Origin: Kordiimonas lipolytica
Lineage (GTDB): Bacteria; Pseudomonadota; Alphaproteobacteria; Sphingomonadales; Kordiimonadaceae
Reading direction: 5' to 3'
NCBI RefSeq assembly: GCF_001550065.1
Contig: NZ_LRUB01000006.1
Coordinates: forward strand, 94,372-158,371
DNA: 64,000 nt
Shown here: piece by piece, positions 15,627 to 24,387 of the stretch
Numbering within the stretch: the stretch's first letter is position 1
How the letters are laid out: each line of letters begins with the position of its first letter
Translations under genes and position numbers: made by a program
Notes under the pieces: model-generated
Database searches by the model: none
Seen by the model: only the letters and a program-made list of their open reading frames with translations
What the model was told of the DNA's origin: nothing

Positions 15627-16379
15627 TCATTTTTCTTTCAGGTAGCGCGCCCTGATCCGCTCTGCGACATCACCTTCTGCAAGGGCCTTGACCCCATCAT
15701 TGAAGCGTTTCACCAAAGCCGAATCCCGGACACACAGGCGCCGCGGCGTCGGCGGGAACCGAACAGCCACCTTGAACGGTCGCGGCTGGTCGGCCGCCAG
15801 TTGCTGATAGGCATATTCAAGCGCCCAATAGTCGCCGATATAGGCGTCCAACCGGCGGTAGAGCATCATCCGGATCAGCTGCCCGCGGTTATAGACCGTC
15901 ACGCTGCTGCCGAAGGTGACGATATCCTCGGGCGTCAGCTCCTTCAGCACATCTACCGCGCCTGGGAACATTCCAACGCGCATGCCCTTCAGGTCCTGGA
16001 CAGATGCGATCGGGTCCATCGATTCTATCGGAACCGATATTCCGTCATGCCAATAGCTGAATATCTCGCTGTTGATGCACAAGTCTTCATTGGTGCTGAA
16101 GGTGGTCATGGCGTCCACTTTGCCGGAAGACAGAAGCACCTGCACCCGTGAAAGCGGCGCATGCACGAATTCAACCTTCAGCCCCGCATGGGAAAAGGCT
16201 TCCGCAACCATATCCAGATCAATGCCGGAGGAAGGGTCTTCAAGCACATAAGGCGGATTATGGGTGATGGTGCCAACGATGACTGGCTGGCCCTGTTGCC
16301 ATGTATCCGGCTCAGCCCACAGGGGCTGCACCCCGAAAAGAGCCAGAATCCCCACCAACAAAAGGTACCCGCGTCTCAT
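15627..16379 (-). CDS. Periplasmic amino-acid-type solute-binding protein (family 3)
   Basis: A 250-residue secreted protein: signal peptide MRRGYLLLVGILALFGVQ with cleavage after LWA, then an SBP_bac_3 fold (VIVGTITHNPPYVLED, GIDLDMVAEAFSHAG, LKGMRVGMFPGAVDVLKE, RLDAYIGDYWALEYA). No transporter permease or ATPase is nearby, so it may act as a ligand sensor, not in uptake, as several such orphan proteins in alpha- and gammaproteobacteria seem to do. The ATG at 16379 with GAGG upstream is preferred to a GTG at 16394 that would overlap the DnaJ-domain gene. The ATPase gene follows downstream. Confidence 0.85.
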   Translation of the reverse strand: MRRGYLLLVGILALFGVQPLWAEPDTWQQGQPVIVGTITHNPPYVLEDPSSGIDLDMVAEAFSHAGLKVEFVHAPLSRVQVLLSSGKVDAMTTFSTNEDLCINSEIFSYWHDGISVPIESMDPIASVQDLKGMRVGMFPGAVDVLKELTPEDIVTFGSSVTVYNRGQLIRMMLYRRLDAYIGDYWALEYAYQQLAADQPRPFKVAVRFPPTPRRLCVRDSALVKRFNDGVKALAEGDVAERIRARYLKEK

Positions 16380-16390
16380 AAGATCGCGCC

Positions 16391-16834
16391 TCACCGCCCT
16401 AAAAGCGTCTGTTTCGCCTCATTCAGCTTGCCAGCCAGATAGTCGTTTCCGCCTTTGTCCGGGTGGCACTGCGCCATCAGCTTACGGTAAGCTTGGTTAA
16501 TTTCCTGTTCACTGGCGCCGTCTTCAAGCCCAAGGACGTCCAGCGCTTCCTGACGGGTCATCCCACCGGACGACCGGGCGCGACCTTCGCTCTTGCTCTT
16601 CAGGCGTTCAGACGCCTTGGTGCCGAACATGCGCCAGGCTGCAAATCCTGCGGGAATGACGGCCAAAAAGCCTTTGCCTGCTGCCAGCATCACAACACCA
16701 AACAGCGCGCACAGGCCCACGATGGCCCAGAAAAGCGACCGTTTCGCCGTCTCTACATCAGCGTTTGCCCACCAGTTCAGAAGAACCAGCAAGGAAAAGG
16801 CAAGGATCAGACCGATGACCAACCAGGCAATCAC
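16391..16834 (-). CDS. Membrane-anchored DnaJ-domain protein
   Basis: A 147-residue protein with two membrane segments near the N-terminus (about 3-22 and 34-54), a short basic linker, and a C-terminal J domain (MTRQEALDVLGLEDGASEQE, then AYRKLMAQCHPDKGGND with the HPD tripeptide that stimulates Hsp70). The arrangement resembles Tim14/DjlA-like co-chaperones, where a membrane-bound J domain recruits DnaK. The GTG at 16832-16834 is used. It lies 5 bases downstream of mipZ, a linkage I recall from other alphaproteobacteria. Confidence 0.88.
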   Translation of the reverse strand: MIAWLVIGLILAFSLLVLLNWWANADVETAKRSLFWAIVGLCALFGVVMLAAGKGFLAVIPAGFAAWRMFGTKASERLKSKSEGRARSSGGMTRQEALDVLGLEDGASEQEINQAYRKLMAQCHPDKGGNDYLAGKLNEAKQTLLGR

Positions 16835-16839
16835 AGGGC

Positions 16840-17718
16840 TCAGGCCTCCTCAGTCTTGCGGAAAGGCAGATTGAGGGCGTCCATCAGCTTGCGGACTTCC
16901 TGCCGCGCTGCCACATGCGACATGGAAAGGCCCTTGCCGTCCAGCCCGCCTGCTTCCTTGAGGTCCATCAGCGTCAGGCCGCGCAGGAACAGTTCGCGGT
17001 AAATCACCCGTTCGCCAAGCCCCGGCACATGGCGGATTCCGATACGCTTCGTCAATTCATTAAGCACGCGCTCAACCCGCTCCTTGTTCTTGGCATGCAG
17101 GGCGCCCACACGGTTTCTCAGCACCACCCAGTCGATGGAACTGCCGTCGGCCATGGCGCGCCGCTGGCGCGCTTTCCAGACCATTTCGGCATAAAGGCTT
17201 GGGCCTTCCACCTTGTGGCTTGAGGCATTCACCCGTGCGAGCAGATCAAGGTCCACGAAACTGTCATTCACTGGCGTTACCAGCGTGTCTGCGGCCGTAT
17301 GCGCCAGGCGCGACAGGAATGTGTCACTGCCAGGGCAATCGATCACAACCACATCCACCTTGTCGGCCAGATTGAGATAGGCTTCCTCAAAGCGCTGCTT
17401 TTCATCCGCCTCAGCCTCGTCTGCGGACCGCAGTTCGGACTTGGGCACCACCAGTTCGGTCGGATGCGGCAGATCAAGGCCCTTCTTTTCAGCGTAAGCC
17501 CGGCGGTTTTCGATATAGCGCGTCAGGCTTTTTTGCCGGGCATCCAGATCAATGGTGCCAACGCGGCGGCCTTCACGCAGCAGCGATACAACAATATGCA
17601 TGGCGGTTGTGGATTTGCCCGATCCGCCTTTTTCGTTTCCTAAAACAATGAGATACGGTCGGCCCATCTCACCGGTGCCATTGCCCGCAGTCTCTGGGTT
17701 TGCCTTGTTATCCGGCAC
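16840..17718 (-). CDS. mipZ: Division-plane positioning ATPase MipZ
   Basis: A ParA-type ATPase of about 292 residues with the deviant Walker A GNEKGGSGKSTTAMH, the segment GTIDLDARQKSLTRYIENRR, Walker B VVVIDCPGSD, and the MipZ-specific tail TPVNDSFVDLDLL, WVVLRNRVGALHAKN and RVIYRELFLRGLTL. In Caulobacter, MipZ binds ParB and forms a gradient that inhibits FtsZ assembly away from midcell. The start is uncertain: GTG at 17718 has GGGAGAGG just upstream and is used here, while ATG 17754 and GTG 17763 lack a ribosome binding site. The conserved domain begins about 17 residues after the chosen start. Confidence 0.9.
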   Translation of the reverse strand: MPDNKANPETAGNGTGEMGRPYLIVLGNEKGGSGKSTTAMHIVVSLLREGRRVGTIDLDARQKSLTRYIENRRAYAEKKGLDLPHPTELVVPKSELRSADEAEADEKQRFEEAYLNLADKVDVVVIDCPGSDTFLSRLAHTAADTLVTPVNDSFVDLDLLARVNASSHKVEGPSLYAEMVWKARQRRAMADGSSIDWVVLRNRVGALHAKNKERVERVLNELTKRIGIRHVPGLGERVIYRELFLRGLTLMDLKEAGGLDGKGLSMSHVAARQEVRKLMDALNLPFRKTEEA

Positions 17719-17857
17719 TTGGCCCTCTCCCTTACGCAATACTGACTGTGTCATGCATGTCACGCATCTGACGCCTTATCATTAGACGATCTTGCGATTT
17801 GCACCTACACTTATTAGCTAGATATTGGTAAATTATCCGCAGGGAGAAAAGTACAAA

Positions 17858-18790
17858 GTGCCCTTAAGCGCGCGTAACATTGCTGGAATATTGGTGCTTG
17901 TGGCCGTCATGATTGTCGGCCCAATTCTGCTTGCGCGCCACATGCTTGCGATCAGCCGCACGGACGCCTTTGTTGCGGACCAGCCCAATTACCTGGCCCA
18001 CACGCCACCACCCAAGAAAATCAAAATGACGCCTAAGCTCGCGCGGCTCCTCAAGAAGGAACTGCATGCCGTTGAGGCCGTCCCTCGAGTATTCCTGACC
18101 CGCCTGCCGGAAGACCTGCCAGAGGTGAACGACGCCAATCGCAAGAAGCGCCTGTTCACCTCAACGCTGCTGCCGATTGTGCTGCGCGCCAACGAGCTGA
18201 TCCTGGCTGACCGCGGGCGTCTTTTGGCGCTCAGGCAAAAGTTTGAGAATCAGCAGCCGCTCAAGCGCGCCGAGAAAAAATGGCTGCGCCAGATGGCCAA
18301 GACCTACCGCCTGAAGCGCAAGCAGGACTTCCGCACCAAGGATATCGATTTCCTGCTCTATAAGGTGGATGTGATCCCGCCGTCGCTCGCTTTGGCGCAG
18401 GCTGCGATGGAATCGGGCTGGGGCACCAGCCGGTTCGCGCAGGCCGGAAATGCCCTGTTTGGTGAATGGGTATGGGGCGATGCCGATGGCCTTCTGCCCG
18501 AAAACCGGGATGAGGGAAAAACCCATAAGATCAAGAGCTTCGAATATCTTCTGGATAGCGTTCGAAGCTATATGACCAACCTGAACCGGCATGCAAGTTA
18601 TGAAGACCTGCGCCGTCGCCGCGCGGAACTGAGGGAACTGAATATCGGCATCACGGGTGCTGCGCTCGCTCCAGCGCTGGTGCGCTATTCAGAACGCGGT
18701 GCTGAGTATGTCAGCGACATTCTGTCGATCATCAACTATAACGATCTGGACGGCCTTGACGACGCCCGCCTCGTGGCCCAGAACTCTTGA
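17858..18790 (+). CDS. Bax-like glucosaminidase-domain protein (putative peptidoglycan hydrolase)
   Basis: A protein of about 310 residues with one N-terminal membrane segment (about 8-27), a long basic helical linker, and a C-terminal glucosaminidase domain of the E. coli Bax/FlgJ type (LALAQAAMESGWGTSRFAQ with the catalytic glutamate, NALFGEWVWG, then SVRSYMTNLNRHASYEDLR). It should cleave glycan strands on the periplasmic face. The GTG at 17858 is preceded by AGGGAG; a TTG at 17825 is an alternative. It is divergent from mipZ and followed directly by panC. Confidence 0.85.
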   Translation: MPLSARNIAGILVLVAVMIVGPILLARHMLAISRTDAFVADQPNYLAHTPPPKKIKMTPKLARLLKKELHAVEAVPRVFLTRLPEDLPEVNDANRKKRLFTSTLLPIVLRANELILADRGRLLALRQKFENQQPLKRAEKKWLRQMAKTYRLKRKQDFRTKDIDFLLYKVDVIPPSLALAQAAMESGWGTSRFAQAGNALFGEWVWGDADGLLPENRDEGKTHKIKSFEYLLDSVRSYMTNLNRHASYEDLRRRRAELRELNIGITGAALAPALVRYSERGAEYVSDILSIINYNDLDGLDDARLVAQNS

Positions 18791-18813
18791 ACAACCCATT
18801 TCCGGATAGCCTT

Positions 18814-19671
18814 ATGACCGCTTCTGTTCCTGCCGTACGAACCGTTGAAGACCTGCGTGCGCAGGTGCATGCCTGGAAGCGTGAAGGCCTGCGCGTTGGC
18901 CTGGTGCCCACCATGGGCGCCCTGCACCACGGGCACCTGTCGCTTGTGAACGCGATAGCCGAGAAAGTGGACCGGATCGTTGTCTCCATTTTTGTGAACC
19001 CGACCCAGTTCGGTGAAGGCGAGGATTTTGACGCCTACCCCCGCACCGAAGCTGAAGACCGGAAAAAGCTGGCCGATACACCCGCAAGCCTTGTGTTTGC
19101 CCCAAACGGCGCTGAAATGTACCGCACCGGGCACGCCTCCACCGTAACCGTAGCGGGCCTGACAGACCGCTTCGAAGGCGCGTCCCGGCCCGGCCATTTT
19201 GACGGCGTCGCCACGGTGGTGACAAAACTGTTGCTGCAGTGCCTGCCGGACGTGGCCATCTTTGGCGAGAAGGACTATCAGCAGCTGGCGGTGATCCGCC
19301 GCTTTGTCGCAGACCTTGATATCCCGGTGGAGATCATGGGCGGCGCGCTGATCCGGGAAAGCGACGGCCTCGCGGCCTCCTCCCGCAATGCTTATCTGAA
19401 CGCTGAAGAGCGGGCGATCGCAGGAAAATTCAATGTGATTTTGAAGGAACTGGTCGCAGATGTCTCAGCCGGCGCGGACTTGCGCACTGCGGAACAAGCC
19501 GCCAGTGACAAGCTGCTAGAAGCGGGTTTCAAGGCCGTAGATTATGTCTCAATAGTTGACGCCAACTCATTGGAAATTATTGATAAAATCACCACACCTG
19601 CACGCGTGTTGGCGGTCGCCCGCATCGGCAGTGTGCGCCTGTTGGACAATATGGCGATAGAGGCCCGCTGA
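18814..19671 (+). CDS. panC: Pantothenate synthetase
   Basis: A 285-residue enzyme joining pantoate and beta-alanine with ATP, the last step of pantothenate synthesis. Signatures are present in order: PTMGALHHGHLSLV, FVNPTQFGEGEDFDAYPRTE, GHFDGVATVVTKLL, FGEKDYQQLAVIRR and RESDGLAASSRNAYL. The ATG at 18814 is chosen; an in-frame TTG at 18787 overlaps the stop of the Bax-like gene and would add nine residues. No panB or panD is in the window. Confidence 0.95.
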   Translation: MTASVPAVRTVEDLRAQVHAWKREGLRVGLVPTMGALHHGHLSLVNAIAEKVDRIVVSIFVNPTQFGEGEDFDAYPRTEAEDRKKLADTPASLVFAPNGAEMYRTGHASTVTVAGLTDRFEGASRPGHFDGVATVVTKLLLQCLPDVAIFGEKDYQQLAVIRRFVADLDIPVEIMGGALIRESDGLAASSRNAYLNAEERAIAGKFNVILKELVADVSAGADLRTAEQAASDKLLEAGFKAVDYVSIVDANSLEIIDKITTPARVLAVARIGSVRLLDNMAIEAR

Positions 19672-19709
19672 AGCCTCACCCTTGCGCACAGCACCTTTTA
19701 GCTTTGAGG

Positions 19710-20954
19710 CTACCGGGCGACCGGCGCGTCTTCACACCCATGTTCCGGGCCAAGTTTTTCGACCAATACAGAACACAGCTGCTCGGCCTGAGCCTCGTCT
19801 CCAGCCTGCCTCAGGATCGCGGCAAGGTGCTTGGTCGCCTCAGGTTCATAGGGCGCGATTTCAAGCGTGCGCCGATACCATAGCTCGGCTTCTTCCAGCC
19901 TGCCGGCGTCCTCTTTTTTCTTGCCTATAAGAGCACCAATCGCCGCTTGCCAAGGGCCGACCCGTTGCGGTTCCTGGTCGTAAACCTGACCCATGGTCTC
20001 AAATGCGGCCTCCAGCATCAGGACGCTCTGCTGCTGATCGCCCTTGATGTCGTATATCTCGCTCAGATTGACCATCGACTCCCAGGCGGTTTCATCAACC
20101 TCGATGGCGCGCAGATAAATCTCTTCGGCAAGGTCGATACGGTTCTGCATCGCATAGACCAACCCCAACGCCTTCAGGGCGTCGGCGTCCCTTGGGGTCA
20201 GCCTTACTGCCCTTTCGGCCAGGGCTGTCGCCCGTGCAAGTATCCTCATGGCCGAATCCGACTGGTGCATGTCACGCGAAAGCGCCTCCTGCACGCTGCT
20301 GGCCCCTGTGGCGAAAGGCGTGCTTGGCCACCTGATGACACGCTGCACCAACGCATTGGCAAGCCCGGCCTGTGCCGCCGCCAGGTCTGTGTCCAGGGCC
20401 AATGCCTTTTCATAAAGCGCGATGGCTGTTTCATTGTCCTGTTGCGTGAACTGCATATAGAGATCATTTGCCCGCGCTGTCAGTGCCGCGGCCTTCGAAG
20501 GCTCCGCCTCTCTGGGCTTCAGCACAATGAAAAGGGCCAGGGCGACAACGGTCGCAAGCCCAACAACAGCCAGCAGGACGGGTATCTTTGGGCTGGGCTT
20601 CGCGCTGACACCTGCCGTTACCGGCAACAATAGGCGGTATCCGCGGCGCGGCAGTGTCTCGATATAGGCCGGGTCTTTGGCGGAATCGCCCAGCGCAGCC
20701 CTAAGGCGGGACACTGTGCGGGCAACAGTATCCTCGCCAACCACCACGCCTGCCCACAGGCGTTCCTCTATCTCCCTGCGCGATAGGACCGCACCGTTCG
20801 CCACCGCTAGCAACAACAACAAGCCCATAACCTTGGGTTCAAGCGATACTGTTTCATCGCCCCGCACAAGCCGGCCAGTGTCAGGATGGACAGTCCAGTC
20901 GCCCACTTTGAAGGGCACTTGCTGCGGTATTTGCTTCATATTCTTCATGCTCAT
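19710..20954 (-). CDS. CadC-like membrane transcriptional regulator with TPR domain
   Basis: A 414-residue protein with an OmpR-type winged-helix domain (about 15-105: VSLEPKVMGLLLLLAV, then VSRLRAALGDSAKDPAYIET and LPRRGYRLLLP), one membrane segment (about 120-140, VLLAVVGLATVVALALFIVL), and a periplasmic TPR region of roughly 260 residues (repeats such as NETAIALYEKALALDTDLA and IDLAEEIYLRAIEVDE). This is the CadC/ToxR arrangement, in which the DNA-binding domain is coupled to an outer sensor. The ATG at 20954 is chosen; the open frame further upstream overlaps the divergent gene. It shares a 149-base promoter region with an S41 protease gene, a likely target. Confidence 0.85.
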   Translation of the reverse strand: MSMKNMKQIPQQVPFKVGDWTVHPDTGRLVRGDETVSLEPKVMGLLLLLAVANGAVLSRREIEERLWAGVVVGEDTVARTVSRLRAALGDSAKDPAYIETLPRRGYRLLLPVTAGVSAKPSPKIPVLLAVVGLATVVALALFIVLKPREAEPSKAAALTARANDLYMQFTQQDNETAIALYEKALALDTDLAAAQAGLANALVQRVIRWPSTPFATGASSVQEALSRDMHQSDSAMRILARATALAERAVRLTPRDADALKALGLVYAMQNRIDLAEEIYLRAIEVDETAWESMVNLSEIYDIKGDQQQSVLMLEAAFETMGQVYDQEPQRVGPWQAAIGALIGKKKEDAGRLEEAELWYRRTLEIAPYEPEATKHLAAILRQAGDEAQAEQLCSVLVEKLGPEHGCEDAPVAR

Positions 20955-21103
20955 GAAGCGGATAGTAGCGGAGACAAATTCCAAAAACAGCAGGAATTTC
21001 AATGTTGTCAGGCTTTCGTCAGGAATAAAGGAGCCGCCCCACATGGACACGGTTCGAGATTGCCCGCATGACCGATGCATCGAGTTTCCATGTGGAGAAT
21101 AAA

Positions 21104-22597
21104 ATGAATACGAAGAAGTTACCGATAGCGAGAAGACTGATAGCGAGAGGGTTGGCCGTTCTGCTTGTCCTTTGGACAGCACCATGGGCACAGGCAGAGC
21201 CAAAGGAGAATAACCCTACCATTCCAGTGGAAGTAATCCGCAGCGATTTTGAGGCCCTATATGCTGGCCTCAAGCGTGCGCACGTCGACCTTTATGCCCA
21301 CCGCACCAAAGCCGCCTATGACGCCCGCTATCAAGAGATGCTCACATCATTCAACCGTCCGCTCAGCTTGTTCGAAGTACGGGTCGCCTTCCAGAAGTTT
21401 GTTGCATATGGCAATGTCGCACACGCCAGGATCGAATTCCCGGAAGACGTATATCGCGATTTCCGGGACAAGGGCGGCCGGAGTTTCCCCATCTACCCCC
21501 GGATCGCTGGCGACCATGTTTATGTTGGGGAAAACTATTCCGGCAATGCGGACATCCGCTCAGGCGATGAGATCCTGGCCCTGAACGGCGAACCAATCGC
21601 CAACTGGCTGGCAAGGACAGCCGCACATATCTCTGCCGACACCGACTATATCGCCCACTCAATTCTTGAATTCGCCCTTCCACAGTATTTGTGGCTTGAA
21701 TTGGGGGAAAGGCCCTATTTTGACCTGACATTAAAAGCACAAGACGGCAACATCCTGGATGTTCAGGTGAAGGCCACGACGCGGCAAGAACAGACACTTG
21801 CGGCGGATAATCAACCAGCCCGATTTGCACTTAACGGCGCGGAGCGGACAGCGAAAATGCTCACAGCCCAAACGGCCTACCTGCGGCCCGGTCCATTCTA
21901 CAACTTTGAAAACCCCGCAGCTGTCTGGGACAACAGCGCCTTTCTTACCTTCACAGACGATGCGTTCGAGACCTTCATCAAAGAAGGCGCCCGCCAGCTG
22001 ATTATCGACCTACGGGAAAACCCGGGCGGGGACAATTCCTTCAGCGACCCGATCCTGGCGTGGTTTGCAGACAGGCCTTTTCGCTTCTGTTCGGCCTTCC
22101 TGGTCCGTTCGAGCGATGAAGCAGCAGCGTCGAACCAGGCACGGCTGGATGCCAATCCGGCAGCCAAGGAAGGAATATCAGGCCGCTATGCACGCATGTA
22201 TGCCGAAACGCCGCGCGGAGAGCTGTTCGACTTCGATATAGACTATGCTGAGCCGCGCAAGGGCGAACGCTTTGAAGGCCAGGTCTATATCCTTGTCAAT
22301 CGGCACTCCTTTTCCAATGCCGTGACGATGGCGGCCATGGCGCAGGACTATGGCTTTGCAACCATTGTTGGGGAAAAAACCTCCGACATGGCAACAACCT
22401 ATGGCGCGATGGAAAGCTTCACCCTGCCCGCGACCGGGATTTCCGTTGGCTTCCCAAAAGCCCATATCATCCGCCCCTCTGGCACACGGGAATCAGACGG
22501 CGTCACGCCGGACTGGGAAATTCCTTCGCCGATTGCCCCAACCAAGGAAGATGTCGTCCTGCAACAGCTGCTGGAGCGACTGGAGGCTAAGGGATAA
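21104..22597 (+). CDS. Secreted S41-family peptidase (C-terminal processing peptidase type)
   Basis: A 497-residue protein with a signal peptide (basic N-terminus, hydrophobic LIARGLAVLLVLWTAPW, cleavage after AQA near residue 32), an N-terminal helical domain, a PDZ-like stretch around NADIRSGDEILALNGEPI, and the S41 catalytic domain: LIIDLRENPGGDNSFSDP, VNRHSFSNAVTMAAMAQDYG with the probable nucleophile serine, and IVGEKTSDMATTYG with the probable general-base lysine. It should cleave periplasmic proteins or peptides. GGAGA lies before the ATG at 21104. Divergent from the CadC-like regulator; ends in a shared terminator. Confidence 0.88.
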   Translation: MNTKKLPIARRLIARGLAVLLVLWTAPWAQAEPKENNPTIPVEVIRSDFEALYAGLKRAHVDLYAHRTKAAYDARYQEMLTSFNRPLSLFEVRVAFQKFVAYGNVAHARIEFPEDVYRDFRDKGGRSFPIYPRIAGDHVYVGENYSGNADIRSGDEILALNGEPIANWLARTAAHISADTDYIAHSILEFALPQYLWLELGERPYFDLTLKAQDGNILDVQVKATTRQEQTLAADNQPARFALNGAERTAKMLTAQTAYLRPGPFYNFENPAAVWDNSAFLTFTDDAFETFIKEGARQLIIDLRENPGGDNSFSDPILAWFADRPFRFCSAFLVRSSDEAAASNQARLDANPAAKEGISGRYARMYAETPRGELFDFDIDYAEPRKGERFEGQVYILVNRHSFSNAVTMAAMAQDYGFATIVGEKTSDMATTYGAMESFTLPATGISVGFPKAHIIRPSGTRESDGVTPDWEIPSPIAPTKEDVVLQQLLERLEAKG

Positions 22598-22642
22598 GGG
22601 CTGGGTGAACTCGCGCATCCTGCGCCACTGAGCCAGATACAG

Positions 22643-22680
22643 AAAAGGCCCGAAGGCTGTGCAACCTTCGGGCCTTTTTT
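22643..22680. terminator. Bidirectional rho-independent terminator
   Basis: A 13-bp stem (AAAGGCCCGAAGG / CCTTCGGGCCTTT) with a 9-base loop lies between the convergent S41 and M28 peptidase genes, with T runs on the plus strand (22675-22680) and a shorter A stretch on the other side. It probably ends transcription in both directions. Confidence 0.85.
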
Positions 22681-22695
22681 CCTTGATTGAAGCGC

Positions 22696-24351
22696 CTAGT
22701 CCTGAGCGACCTCGGCGTCATCGTCTTTCTTGTCCTTTTCGCGCTCGCGGGGCTCCGGCTCGCGCGGGAAGCGCTCCTCGCGCATCGCGGCGTTATAGAC
22801 AAAGCTGGCCATGATCACGGCTGCCTGCTTCAGGTCCTTTTCAAACGCATGGTCATAGGTATCGACTGTGCTGTGGTGCAGGCGGCTACCGTAATCCAGC
22901 GGGTCCTGAATGAACTGGAAGCCCGGCAGGCCAATGTCATCAAACACCTCATGGTCCGTGCCGCCTGTGTCGTTCATGGTAACGGTGTCCGCGCCCAGAT
23001 CATGGAAAGGCTCCAGCCACTCAGTGAAAATGGCGGCGGCGGCAGCATTGCCTTCGGCGTAGATACCGCGGATTTTGCCCGAGCCGTTATCCAGGTTGAA
23101 ATAGGCTGAAAAACGCTCATAGTCCGGCTTCTTGGCAATCGGGAACATGCCGAATTCCTTGGCATAGGGTTCCATATATTTCAGCTTTTCATCATCGCTT
23201 TCCGGGCGCGTCGCCAGATGGTTCTTCACATATTGGTACGAACCGTAATAGCCCTGCTCCTCGCCGCCCCAAAGCCCGATCCGGATGGTGCGTTTGGGCT
23301 GGAACCCAATGGCTTTCAGAATACGCACAGCTTCCATGGTCACCGCCACACCCGCGCCATTGTCCACCGCACCGTCACCCATGAACCAGCTGTCAAGGTG
23401 GGCGCCCAGCATCACAACTTCAGGGTTGCGGCCCCGGCCCGGGATTTCCGCCAGTGTGGAATAGGACTGCATATCGTCCGTGTAATAGGTGGCCTTCACA
23501 TCCAGGCTCATGCTCACGGCCTGATCATCCTTCAGCAGGCGAACGGCGCGGTCATAATGCTCTGACGCCATGCGCACACCCGGCAGCCCGGGCAGATGAC
23601 CTTGCAGATACTGATAGCCGGTGGCTCCAATCAGCATGTTGCGGCGCGGCGAGCGGCGCACCACGGCAACTGCCCCCTCTTCTTCCAGGAAATCCGTCAG
23701 GTAATAGCCCCAGCTTTTATAATCAGTCCAGCCATCTTCCCCCGGGTGGCCTTCAGGGACGTCATAGGTGCTGATATTCTCAAGCTCTTCTTCCGTATAG
23801 CGGCGGATCGGCTCGTTGGCACGGCGGCGGTCTTCCGCGTTCATCTCGGTCGGATCCTTGTAGGGCGATACCGCATCCACAAGAACAATCTTGCCCTTGA
23901 GCTTACCCTTGTATTTCTCAAAATCGGCCTTCGATTTCATCGGCGCAAAAATCACATCCCCCGTCACCGGGCCCTCGGTGCCCGGATACCAGCTGATCGG
24001 AAGCGCATGAAGCTGGTCTGTTCGCGGCGCTGTCATGCGCACGTCCACGCTTTCCCACGTCCAGCCAGGCCCGAACTCAAACCCTTCAAGGTGCGCGTTC
24101 TCCAGCCCCCATTCCGTCAACTGATCCCGCGTCCACTCATTGGCCTGCATCATGGCAGGTGTGCCCGTCAGGCGCGGCCCGATGCGGTCCGTGAGATGCC
24201 TGAGCGTTTTCATCACCTGCGAATGGTTGAAACCTTCATCCCGGATTTTGGAGATGACGCCCAGGTCAGGCGCGTCACCGGCGCAAGCAGCACCGAAAAT
24301 GCCGCTGAAACCAAGTGCAACAGATGCTGCAAGGATCGATTTTTTAAACAT
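22696..24351 (-). CDS. Secreted M28-family zinc aminopeptidase/carboxypeptidase
   Basis: A 551-residue protein with a signal peptide (MFKKSILAASVALGFSG, cleavage near ACA at about residue 24), a PA-like insert in the first half, and an M28 catalytic domain. Zinc ligands and catalytic residues are visible: GAHLDSW, DGAVDNGAG, WGGEEQG, a downstream aspartate region (YFNLDNGSGK) and RLHHSTVDTYD. The C-terminus is a charged tail (EKDKKDDDAEVAQD). The family removes N- or C-terminal residues from peptides outside the cytoplasm. It lies 36 bases downstream of a response regulator gene and converges with the S41 peptidase gene, making a small protease-rich stretch. Confidence 0.92.
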   Translation of the reverse strand: MFKKSILAASVALGFSGIFGAACAGDAPDLGVISKIRDEGFNHSQVMKTLRHLTDRIGPRLTGTPAMMQANEWTRDQLTEWGLENAHLEGFEFGPGWTWESVDVRMTAPRTDQLHALPISWYPGTEGPVTGDVIFAPMKSKADFEKYKGKLKGKIVLVDAVSPYKDPTEMNAEDRRRANEPIRRYTEEELENISTYDVPEGHPGEDGWTDYKSWGYYLTDFLEEEGAVAVVRRSPRRNMLIGATGYQYLQGHLPGLPGVRMASEHYDRAVRLLKDDQAVSMSLDVKATYYTDDMQSYSTLAEIPGRGRNPEVVMLGAHLDSWFMGDGAVDNGAGVAVTMEAVRILKAIGFQPKRTIRIGLWGGEEQGYYGSYQYVKNHLATRPESDDEKLKYMEPYAKEFGMFPIAKKPDYERFSAYFNLDNGSGKIRGIYAEGNAAAAAIFTEWLEPFHDLGADTVTMNDTGGTDHEVFDDIGLPGFQFIQDPLDYGSRLHHSTVDTYDHAFEKDLKQAAVIMASFVYNAAMREERFPREPEPREREKDKKDDDAEVAQD

Positions 24352-24387
24352 GACTTTCCTTTTGAACCAGATGACGGCGCTGCGGCC

